Shown: positions 1 to 5,905 of the stretch, piece by piece
Layout of the letters: each line of letters starts with the position of its first letter
Numbering within the stretch: position 1 is the stretch's first letter
NCBI GenBank assembly: GCA_031552845.1
Contig: JAVBMC010000061.1
Coordinates: forward strand, 1 to 19,005
From: JAVBMC01 sp031552845
Lineage (GTDB): Bacteria > Verrucomicrobiota > Kiritimatiellia > RFP12 > DVOR01
Reading direction: 5' to 3'
Length of the DNA stretch: 19,005 nucleotides
Program-made: the position numbers and the translations under genes
The notes under the pieces: model-generated
What the model saw: the letters and a program-made list of their open reading frames with translations, nothing else
Told to the model about the DNA's origin: nothing
Databases searched by the model: none

Positions 1-31
1 TTCTTACGGCGGGGTTTTGTATGCTGGCGGC

Positions 32-104
32 GTTCCATCGGCGGTTCCTTTCGGTTGTTTGGTTTGATGATGAAATGATACGAAAATCGGCCCGCCGATG
101 GAAC
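32..104. repeat. 13-bp perfect inverted repeat with 47-bp spacer
   Basis: GTTCCATCGGCGG at 32-44 is exactly matched by its reverse complement CCGCCGATGGAAC at 92-104. The spacer is AT-richer and contains no gene. The spacing is too long for a simple intrinsic terminator and there is no T-tract after the right arm. It could be a long RNA stem, the paired ends of a small decayed element, or a binding site pair. Its function is unknown. Confidence 0.6.
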
Positions 105-139
105 ACTAAACGTCTCAACCGGCGGTTAGATTTTCGCGC

Positions 140-179
140 CCCCCATGGGGGACTCCCCTGAAAGAGAGCGTGCCCGGGC
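140..179. repeat. Cluster of G/C palindromes with competing stems
   Basis: CCCCCATGGGGG at 140-151 is a perfect 12-bp palindrome. It is followed at once by ACTCCCC, so the same G tract (147-151) can pair with the C tract on its left or with the one at 155-158. GCCCGGGC at 172-179 is another perfect palindrome. An octamer CCCCCCAT occurs at 139-146 and again at 181-188. If transcribed this would be strongly structured RNA. No function is assigned. Confidence 0.4.
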
Positions 180-277
180 ACCCCCCATCTGCAGGGAAAA
201 GATATTTTACACTTTACATCCCGCACGGCGCAGGGGTATGGGTTACGCTTTTACTGGTGTTTGGGCGGGGTTTGGGG

Positions 278-283
278 TATAAT
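278..283 (+). promoter_or_regulatory. Probable -10 box of the flippase gene
   Basis: A perfect TATAAT lies 12 bases before the ATG at 296. No good -35 hexamer stands at 16-18 bp; the best candidate, TTTACT at 250-255, is 22 bp away. If this box is used, transcription would start around 290, giving an mRNA with a leader of only a few bases. A TATAAT can arise by chance, so this is tentative. Confidence 0.4.
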
Positions 284-295
284 GACGGCACGATT

Positions 296-1678
296 ATGCG
301 TTTGCCTCATGTGATTCAACGGCTTAGCGGCACTCTCGGCGAACTGTGGTGGTTCACCTTGTTGATGTTTGTAACTCAGCGTTTCGGCGATTTGATCAAC
401 GCCGTGGTGGGGTTGTGGCTGGTGCCGAAATATGTGCCCGCCGATGAGCTGGGCGCGGTGCTGCCGCTGACTTCCGTAGGAGCCTTGATGGGGTTGCCGT
501 TGGGGATTCTGCTGGTGCCGTTCATGAAGTTCCTGAGCAAATATATGGCGCTGCAGGAATACGGAAAGGTGAAGCGGCTGCTGCGTGATACGTTCTTGTT
601 TGCGGGTGGCGTGTTCTTGGTGGTCTCGGCGGCGGCGTATTTGCTGATGCCGTTTTTCTTTGAGCGGGTGCGGGTGGCGAATGGCAGCTTGGGGTTCTTG
701 ATTATCGCCACGGGCATCATCGGTGCGCTGGCGCCGATCTTTACCACGGCTTTGCAAGCGTTGAAGAAGTTCTGGACGCTGACGGCAACCGGATTCTTGG
801 CGGCATTGGTGCGACTGACGACGATGGCGGTGTGCCTGCCGATTCGCGGACTGTCGGGTTATTTTGTCGGACAAATCATGCCGGCGCTGTTTACGATGGG
901 GGTGGCGTTCTGCTCCCTGCGCCCTCACCTGAACAAGAGCGTGAAGATGGTGCCGTATTGGGATGCCGATGCAAAGCGCATCATCCGCTATACCGGCTGG
1001 GTGGCATTGCTGCTGGCGGCTACGACATTGCAGACGCTGGTGGAGAATCTCACCATCCGTCAACGCCTGCCCGATCTTGATTCAGCGGCGTATTATATGA
1101 TCTCGCGTTTCTCCGAAATCGCTACTTGTTTGGGCATGTCGATTGCGCTGGTGCTCTTTCCGGTGGTGTCCACCCGGCATGAGCATGATAAAGAGGGCAG
1201 TTCCAAAAAACTATTAGTGCAGGCGATGTTTGGTGCTGGACTGTTCGGCGGGCTTTTTGCAGTTGCCTGTGCAGTGGGCGGCGGTGCATTGTTCAGCCTC
1301 AAGAGCGATTGGCACATCTACAAACCCTTTGTGCCGCACATGGCATTCCTCTCGATCATCCTGACGCTGCGCAGCGGCGTGGTTTACTGCTTCACCATGC
1401 ACCAAGCGGCGCGCGAACGCTTTGGGCACGTGCCGTGGTTTGTCGCAATTGCGTTTTTCGAGATAGTGACCCTTTACACGTTGACCGGTTATACCGTCTT
1501 CCAGGGCATTCTTCCCACAACATGGATAGACGCCATTGCTGCATTCAACCCCGCCCGCCTGAGCGTGATTTTGTCGGTGATGTTTATTTTCGTAACACTG
1601 CCTTTAATCTACGTTGTGTACGATTTTTGCAAACGCACGCCAAAAATATTCCCGGCGGATTACAAGCAACGCAAATGA
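296..1678 (+). CDS. Polysaccharide/lipid flippase-like polytopic membrane protein (MATE/MVF-type)
   Basis: A 460-residue integral membrane protein with about 12 hydrophobic segments spread over its whole length and short charged loops, the pattern of Wzx/MurJ-like flippases that move lipid-linked sugars across the inner membrane. I recognise the family by overall hydropathy and by the opening segment with conserved-looking FGDLINAVVGLW, not by a catalytic motif, so the substrate is unknown. The ATG at 296 is preferred to the GTG at 170 because the upstream 42 codons look non-coding. Residues 418-449 (1547-1642) are repeated at 2671-2766, after the next gene. The last 11 residues (KIFPADYKQRK) therefore appear to come with an insertion, whereas the displaced copy ends TALNKDETLRA. 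The stop codon overlaps the start of the endonuclease gene (ATGA). Alternative: another member of the same superfamily with a different cargo. Confidence 0.75.
   Translation: MRLPHVIQRLSGTLGELWWFTLLMFVTQRFGDLINAVVGLWLVPKYVPADELGAVLPLTSVGALMGLPLGILLVPFMKFLSKYMALQEYGKVKRLLRDTFLFAGGVFLVVSAAAYLLMPFFFERVRVANGSLGFLIIATGIIGALAPIFTTALQALKKFWTLTATGFLAALVRLTTMAVCLPIRGLSGYFVGQIMPALFTMGVAFCSLRPHLNKSVKMVPYWDADAKRIIRYTGWVALLLAATTLQTLVENLTIRQRLPDLDSAAYYMISRFSEIATCLGMSIALVLFPVVSTRHEHDKEGSSKKLLVQAMFGAGLFGGLFAVACAVGGGALFSLKSDWHIYKPFVPHMAFLSIILTLRSGVVYCFTMHQAARERFGHVPWFVAIAFFEIVTLYTLTGYTVFQGILPTTWIDAIAAFNPARLSVILSVMFIFVTLPLIYVVYDFCKRTPKIFPADYKQRK
1547..1642 (+). repeat. Left copy of 96-bp direct repeat (3' end of flippase gene)
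   Basis: This stretch encodes flippase residues 418-449 and matches 2671-2766 at 91 of 96 bases. The five differences fall at repeat positions 3, 21, 54, 61 and 81. Four are silent third-base changes and one changes Ile to Val. Similarity stops sharply after the shared ACGCCA. On the left only a short GCATTCA remains common, displaced by 8 bases. The copies flank the endonuclease gene in the same orientation. Confidence 0.95.
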
Positions 1679-2628
1679 GTAAACTACAATTAGATGGGGC
1701 TGAAGGTTGCCTTTTTTTCGCAGTGCTTATTATAGGCGGTATTATTTATCTTATAAATTGGGTTAGCGATAATTGGGAACCATTTGCTGCCATTGTCACA
1801 TGCTTGGTGTTTGCAGGCTGTATTTGTTATGCCTCCTCTGCTTGGTGCGAACGCAGAGATCGAAAGAAAGCGGAGAACGAACAGGGAAAAATGGAAGAAG
1901 ATGAGAGAGAGCACAAAAAACAATTAGTCCGGCAATTTATTTCACTTATAGGTCATCACTTCGGGACGCTTTATGACAAATATAGACAAACCAGATATAA
2001 AGATGACTACGGATACCATGTTGAGGAAGATTGGTATCGCGAAAGAGAACGTTTCATCAAATGCATGGTAGAACGTGAAATGGAAGGCGATTCAGACATT
2101 CCCGCCGTTCGGATCATCTTTCCAGAAGAAGGTACGTTAGATATCGGAAATGTAGGAGTTCGAGTTATATCCGAAGAGGGAGACCTTATCACCGTATTTG
2201 ATGAAGTGTGGAACTGGTTGTTAACGCATAAAAAATTACCAGAGCAATTATCTTCAAAATCATGTGCCACTAAAACATATGGTGATTTTTTAACGCCCAT
2301 AGAATATGAACATAAAATTGCACAATTGCTACAAGGGTTAGGATTTCAAACGCGAGTCACAAAAGCTAGCGGTGATCAAGGATGCGATGTCATTGCGGAG
2401 AAAAACGGGGTCTCCTTTGCAATTCAGTGCAAGCTCTATTCAACTCCAGTAGGGAACAAGGCCGTTCAGGAAGTCAACGCAGCCCGAGATTTCTACAATA
2501 AAGACTTTGGAGTTGTCGTAACTAATTCATCATATACTAAGTCGGCTAGACAACTAGCGCAAACTTCCAGTGTAATCTTATTGAGCGACACCCAGTTAGA
2601 AGAGTTGTTGGCCTACACTAAAGATTAG
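1675..2628 (+). CDS. Membrane-anchored Mrr-like restriction endonuclease
   Basis: A 317-residue protein. Two hydrophobic segments (about residues 12-30 and 37-56) form an N-terminal membrane anchor, followed by a highly charged, probably helical stretch (57-85). A middle region (about 90-205) is not recognised. The C-terminal Mrr_cat-type nuclease domain (about 205-315) shows the expected PD-(D/E)xK variant: Glu212 in the first helix, Asp238 in GDQGCDVI, and Gln251/Lys253 in IQCK. Mrr-type enzymes cut foreign, usually methylated, DNA without a partner methyltransferase, and none is present here. The start is the ATG overlapping the flippase stop. No Shine-Dalgarno is seen, so translation is probably coupled. 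Lower G+C than its neighbours and duplicated flanks indicate transfer. The membrane position suggests action on DNA at entry, but that is inference. Fold and active site are clear; the target is unknown. Confidence 0.85.
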   Translation: MSKLQLDGAEGCLFFAVLIIGGIIYLINWVSDNWEPFAAIVTCLVFAGCICYASSAWCERRDRKKAENEQGKMEEDEREHKKQLVRQFISLIGHHFGTLYDKYRQTRYKDDYGYHVEEDWYRERERFIKCMVEREMEGDSDIPAVRIIFPEEGTLDIGNVGVRVISEEGDLITVFDEVWNWLLTHKKLPEQLSSKSCATKTYGDFLTPIEYEHKIAQLLQGLGFQTRVTKASGDQGCDVIAEKNGVSFAIQCKLYSTPVGNKAVQEVNAARDFYNKDFGVVVTNSSYTKSARQLAQTSSVILLSDTQLEELLAYTKD

Positions 2629-2670
2629 TGCCAGAACGGAAAGTGCCTACATCGTGGCATTCACCCCCTC

Positions 2671-2766
2671 AATCCCGCCCGCCTGAGCGTAATTTTGTCG
2701 GTGATGTTTATTTTCGTAACACTCCCTTTAGTCTACGTTGTGTACGATTTCTGCAAACGCACGCCA
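2671..2766 (+). repeat. Right copy of 96-bp direct repeat
   Basis: This matches 1547-1642 at 91/96 and keeps the same reading frame as the flippase gene, although there is no flippase start here. It is joined directly to a different downstream sequence. It is most simply read as the original 3' end of the flippase gene left behind when the endonuclease unit entered. Confidence 0.95.
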
Positions 2767-2802
2767 ACCGCATTAAATAAAGACGAAACTCTACGCGCTT
2801 AA
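2671..2802 (+). pseudogene. Orphaned 3' end of the flippase gene
   Basis: In frame from the right repeat, the sequence reads NPARLSVILSVMF... through FCKRTP and then TALNKDETLRA with a TAA stop at 2800-2802. This is a flippase C-terminus without the rest of the gene. The frame is open back to the endonuclease TAG (2626-2628), but it has no ribosome site or convincing start, so it is probably not translated. It records what the gene end looked like before the insertion. Confidence 0.75.
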
Positions 2803-2812
2803 TATTTTGTGC

Positions 2813-2841
2813 GTGACAAAGCGCAGTCTTTGTGAGATACT
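2813..2841 (+). promoter_or_regulatory. Predicted promoter of the NYN-domain gene
   Basis: GTGACA at 2813-2818 and GATACT at 2836-2841 are separated by exactly 17 bp, the sigma-70 spacing. They match the consensus at five and four of six positions. The gene start is about 57 bases downstream of the -10 box, and no stronger candidate lies between the flippase remnant and the gene. The prediction is from sequence alone. Confidence 0.5.
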
Positions 2842-2898
2842 ATCCAGACCTGTTCGTTAAAAAGAGCAGAGATAACAAACTAACTAAAGGGAAATAAC

Positions 2899-3726
2899 AT
2901 GTCAGTTAAAGCAATGATTTTCATCGATGGCAGCTGGTTGTACCATAGCCGCCAAGCGCTCTTTGACGCTCTCGGTGAAAACAATGGGTTCGAAATCGAT
3001 TACAACCGCATCCCCGACATTATCGCTCAGACGATTGCCGAAAATCTCGGCATTGATGTCGACCTGATCCGGACGAATTACTTCGGCACCATTCCGGTTA
3101 ATAAACAGAGTTTCAATCCAACCAAGCAGATGGCCTTTTATGATTTCTTGGCCATGCAGTGCGGTTATGATACGGAGATCATCCCGATTGACTTCCGTAA
3201 AGATCCGGAGGCTAAGCCGGATGACAAGTGGGTCGACGTCGCGTTGACCGCCTCGCTCATGCACTATGCGATGACGCCGGGCGCATTTGATATTGCAGTG
3301 CTCGTGGCAGGCAATGCGGACTATGTTCCGGCGTTGCGCCGCGTGCGGGCTTTGGGCAAGCGCGTGTTCCTCGTGGCGATGAACTCGCTGAACAACAAGC
3401 AGCTCACCAGCGTGACGCTGCTCACCTCGCCGGGCCTGCTCGACTTCCCGCCGCTTTTCTTGGACCAACACTCCGAGGAAATCCGTCTGGTGCGCTCTGA
3501 ACAGCTCCGTGCCTGCAAGACTTGCGGGCGTGAAGAATCAACCACATGGGCCGGCCCCGAGTTCTTCTGTTCCGCCTGCCGCAACGAACATCACAAGGGC
3601 GTCATCCGCGCTTGCGAAGTCTGCGGCGTCGAAGAAGAGACCACATGGGACAAGCCCGGATACCTCTGCGCCACGTGCCGCAAGGTGCCGAAGAAAGAGC
3701 CCAAAGAACCGAAGGACAAGGAATAA
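2899..3726 (+). CDS. NYN-domain (PIN-like) protein with two C-terminal zinc ribbons
   Basis: A 275-residue soluble protein. Residues 1-190 form an NYN/LabA-type domain, a PIN-like fold usually linked to RNA cleavage or processing. Visible motifs are FIDGSW with Asp10, KWVDVALT with Asp113, and VAGNADYVPAL with Asp141. In the last motif most family members have GDxDF, so Asn139 replaces one of the usual acidic residues and the metal site may be weakened. Residues 206-260 hold two CxxC-x14-CxxC zinc ribbons (Cys206/209/224/227 and Cys239/242/257/260) in a 33-residue tandem repeat. The tail is lysine- and glutamate-rich. AAAGGGA at 2886-2892 is a well-placed ribosome site for the ATG. The gene stands alone, with its own promoter and terminator. 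The zinc ribbons may bind RNA, DNA or a partner. The cellular role is unknown. Confidence 0.8.
   Translation: MSVKAMIFIDGSWLYHSRQALFDALGENNGFEIDYNRIPDIIAQTIAENLGIDVDLIRTNYFGTIPVNKQSFNPTKQMAFYDFLAMQCGYDTEIIPIDFRKDPEAKPDDKWVDVALTASLMHYAMTPGAFDIAVLVAGNADYVPALRRVRALGKRVFLVAMNSLNNKQLTSVTLLTSPGLLDFPPLFLDQHSEEIRLVRSEQLRACKTCGREESTTWAGPEFFCSACRNEHHKGVIRACEVCGVEEETTWDKPGYLCATCRKVPKKEPKEPKDKE
3511..3682 (+). repeat. 99-bp-period tandem duplication encoding two zinc ribbons
   Basis: Two ribbons, starting at about 3514 and 3613, share the pattern AC..CG.EE.TTW..P...C..CR. Both DNA copies keep the block ACCACATGGG and a TGCCGCAA close, so this is a fairly recognisable internal duplication rather than two unrelated metal sites. 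Confidence 0.75.
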
Positions 3727-3747
3727 TCTTCCTGCCATTCAGCCAAC

Positions 3748-3782
3748 AAAAAGCCCCCTGCAAAACTGCAAGGGGCTTTTTT
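3748..3782. terminator. Bidirectional intrinsic terminator
   Basis: AAAAAGCCCC-C-TGCA pairs across an AAAC loop with TGCA-A-GGGGCTTTTTT. It gives a GC-rich stem with one mismatch, a T-run for the rightward NYN gene, and an A-run that becomes a U-tract for leftward transcripts. It lies between the convergent NYN gene (ends 3726) and the guanylate kinase gene (ends 3808), so it can end both, including the whole efflux operon. Confidence 0.9.
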
Positions 3783-3807
3783 CGTACTGACAATAAATCA
3801 GGCTGTG

Positions 3808-4401
3808 CTAGAGTACGCCACCGGTCACTAAGATAATATCCTTCAGGCGGCGGTAGGCCAAGTCCAGCTCATCATTCACGATCTGGTGGCGGTATTCGCC
3901 GGCCTGAGCCATTTCGTCCTCGGCATTGGCCAAGCGGCGTTCAATGGCAGCGGCGGAATCTTCGCCCCGTCCGTGCAGACGTGCACGCAGAACTTCCAAA
4001 GACGGCGGAGAGATGAAGATATCGACGAAACCTTCGCGCAAGGGATTGTCCGGCTCTAGCTGATCAATCCATTCCCGCACTTGCGCGGCGCCAGCCACAT
4101 CGATATCCATCAATACGCTTTCACCGCCGCGGAAGGCTTCTTCCACCATCACGCGCGGCGTGCCGTACCAATTCCCGTGTACCTCGGCAAACTCCAACAG
4201 CTCTTTCTTGGCAATCTTCTCCTGAAAGCCTTCGTGCGTCAGAAAGAAGTAATCGACGCCATCTTCTTCATCCCCGCGCGGATCGCGCGTCGTGCAGGAG
4301 ATAGAATATGAAATCTCCGGGAATTCCTGCAACAGCTTGTCACACAAAGTCGTCTTCCCTGCGCCGGACGGCGCCGACAGTACAATCAGCAACGGCTTCA
4401 C
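3808..4401 (-). CDS. gmk: Guanylate kinase
   Basis: Phosphorylates GMP to GDP with ATP, a cytoplasmic step in purine nucleotide supply. Counting from the GTG at 4401 the protein has 197 residues, normal for the family. Visible are the P-loop SAPSGAGKTT (9-18), the GMP-binding TTRDPR..E..G.DYFF stretch (37-53), EFAEVHGNWYGTP (70-82), the LMDIDVAGA core strand (97-105), and the lid arginines in RARLHGRG (139-146). Starts at TTG 4428 and ATG 4422 are also open but would add an Arg-rich lead. The GTG is favoured because AGGAG lies about ten bases before it and the protein then begins KPLLIVLSAPSG as in relatives. The gene follows the outer-membrane factor by 33 bases with no terminator between, so it can be transcribed with the efflux genes. 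A private promoter inside the preceding gene cannot be excluded. The GMP loop reads PRGDE where many members have PRxGE, with the Glu kept. Confidence 0.95.
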   Translation of the reverse strand: MKPLLIVLSAPSGAGKTTLCDKLLQEFPEISYSISCTTRDPRGDEEDGVDYFFLTHEGFQEKIAKKELLEFAEVHGNWYGTPRVMVEEAFRGGESVLMDIDVAGAAQVREWIDQLEPDNPLREGFVDIFISPPSLEVLRARLHGRGEDSAAAIERRLANAEDEMAQAGEYRHQIVNDELDLAYRRLKDIILVTGGVL

Positions 4402-4434
4402 TAGTCTTCTTCTCCTCGACATGTTCAATTCAAA

Positions 4435-5904
4435 TTAATTCACGACAGTGACGTCTTTGGCATGCGCCTCCCGGAGCTCCTGCTGCTCCTTTGAAAAGCG
4501 CCATTCTTCAGACCAATCCCACTCACCGCCCAATGATTTATACACGCGCACCAACGTGCGGGAGATTGATCCCTCGCACAATGCCAAGCGTTCTTCAAGA
4601 CTCGCCAGCGAGCGTTGGGCATCCAACACATCGTTGAACGTCACCAATCCCTGCTTGAACAAATCGTTGGAGATTGCGACCGCGCGTTTCGCCGCCTCAA
4701 CTGCGAGTGTCAGCGATTTCAACCGCTCCGCCTCACGGTCATACGCGTACATGGCATCCGCAATTTCCTGCAAGGCTGACAGCACCGTCTGCTCGTAAGA
4801 GGCTAGGATTGCTTCCTGCGCGGCGGTCTTGGCTGCGATATTGCTACGAATGGAGCCGCCCTTGAAGATCGCCCACGAGAACTGCGGCCCAAAGCTGTAA
4901 GCCATGCTCTTGGAGTTATCCCATGTGCTCCACTTCAACGACTCGAGGCCGACGTTGCCATTCAATGCAAACTTCGGATACAAATCTGACCTGGCCACAC
5001 CAATCTCCGCAACAGCAGCTGCCACCAACCGCTCAGCTACCCGTACATCGGGACGGCGGCGGATCGCCTCTGCCGGGACGTAAGCCAGAACTTGGCGCGG
5101 AGCCGCGGGAATGCCCATATCCGGCTTTAACATTTCTTGCAAACTGCCGGGCAGAATCCCCGTCAATACCGCCAAAGCATTCGCGGCAGCATCCATTTCC
5201 TGCTCCAGCGTGGGAATAACCGAACGCGTAGTCTCCAAGTTATACAAAGCCTGCTGCGCCGGGAGGGCATTGACCAAGCCGGATTTCTCGCGGGATGCAA
5301 CCATGTCGTACGTATCCGTCTGAATCACCACGTTGGAATAAGCAACATCCAAACAGCGCTGGGCAGTACGATAGTTCACGTAGGTCGAGGCGACCTCAGC
5401 CATAAGTGAAACCATGACGGAATCATACCGTGCCTGTACAGCCTCCAATCCTGCGGTGACCGCTTCAAGCTGGCGGTAATTACCGCCAAAGATATCCCAT
5501 TCCCATGTAGCGTCAAAACCGCCCGAATACAAGTTCCGGTCAATGTTGCCAACGGGCATGGTGTTGCTGTTCTCACTCAAACCATACCGTTTGTAACTGC
5601 CTCGACCATCCAAACCTGGAAAAAACACCGATTTGGCAATTCCGACCTGCGCACGCGCTTCGCGGATGTTGGCACTGGCAACCATCAGATTGCGGTTGGT
5701 GGCAATTGCATTAGCAATCAGGTTGGTCAGAATCGGATCGTTAAACGATTCCCACCACTTGCCGACACCCTCCGTCCACAGATTGGTCATGCCGGTTTCT
5801 TTAATGAAATCGCTCTCTTTATAATCCGGGCCGACCCTGAAGACAGTACATCCTGAAAAAATCACCAAGGCCAATGTGGCCGCACAACTCAACACTAATT
5901 TCAT
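4435..5904 (-). CDS. TolC/OprM-type outer-membrane efflux lipoprotein (NodT family)
   Basis: The outer-membrane channel of a tripartite pump, 489 residues, usual for OprM/NodT proteins. The N-terminus is a lipoprotein signal with lipobox FSGC; Cys19 should be lipidated, and Thr at the next position does not signal inner-membrane retention. Then come GPDYKES, a common OprM-family opening, and two internally related halves rich in long amphipathic helices, including NLMVASANIREARAQVG and a second-half VAERLVAAAVAEIGVARSDLYP followed by alanine-rich helices that form the periplasmic barrel. The ATG follows the RND gene stop by one base, and the GGAG in that gene's last codons serves as ribosome site. 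It is the only channel gene here, so both adaptor-pump pairs upstream presumably use it. Confidence 0.93.
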   Translation of the reverse strand: MKLVLSCAATLALVIFSGCTVFRVGPDYKESDFIKETGMTNLWTEGVGKWWESFNDPILTNLIANAIATNRNLMVASANIREARAQVGIAKSVFFPGLDGRGSYKRYGLSENSNTMPVGNIDRNLYSGGFDATWEWDIFGGNYRQLEAVTAGLEAVQARYDSVMVSLMAEVASTYVNYRTAQRCLDVAYSNVVIQTDTYDMVASREKSGLVNALPAQQALYNLETTRSVIPTLEQEMDAAANALAVLTGILPGSLQEMLKPDMGIPAAPRQVLAYVPAEAIRRRPDVRVAERLVAAAVAEIGVARSDLYPKFALNGNVGLESLKWSTWDNSKSMAYSFGPQFSWAIFKGGSIRSNIAAKTAAQEAILASYEQTVLSALQEIADAMYAYDREAERLKSLTLAVEAAKRAVAISNDLFKQGLVTFNDVLDAQRSLASLEERLALCEGSISRTLVRVYKSLGGEWDWSEEWRFSKEQQELREAHAKDVTVVN

Positions 5905-5905
5905 A

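Larger units (their letters stand above)
1..295. other. Non-coding leader upstream of the flippase gene
   Basis: I see no convincing gene here. A GTG at 170 would extend the flippase reading frame by 42 residues, but that extension (starting MPGHPPSAGK) has no family character and its purine-rich stretch (161-168) sits only one base from the GTG. The stretch holds a 13-bp inverted repeat, a run of G/C palindromes and a TATAAT box, each listed separately. The first ~30 bases could be the tail of an upstream gene or its terminator, which cannot be decided from this window. Confidence 0.5.
1643..2766 (+). mobile_element. Putative 1124-bp insertion unit carrying the endonuclease gene
   Basis: One period from the left repeat to the right repeat (1547 to 2671) is 1124 bp. 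It contains a new 11-codon end for the flippase, the complete Mrr-like gene and a second copy of the displaced gene end. The inside is visibly poorer in G+C than its surroundings: 20 of 60 in 2281-2340 against 36 of 60 in 901-960 of the flippase. No transposase, integrase, short terminal inverted repeats or tRNA is present. This resembles the 'insertion with long target duplication' reported for restriction genes, or homologous exchange with a related allele that carries the cassette. The mechanism is inference; the duplicated flanks are directly seen. Confidence 0.6.

Noticed and set aside
1309..1674. Longer endonuclease reading frame starting at 1309
   Set aside because: The first 122 codons overlap the flippase in another frame and read as low-complexity His/Arg/Pro-rich sequence. 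The recognisable protein starts MSKLQLDGAEG at the ATGA overlap.
1675..3726. Endonuclease and NYN protein as one defence system
   Set aside because: The NYN gene lies on the native side of the duplication and has its own promoter and terminator. It was probably there before the endonuclease arrived, and adjacency alone does not make a system.
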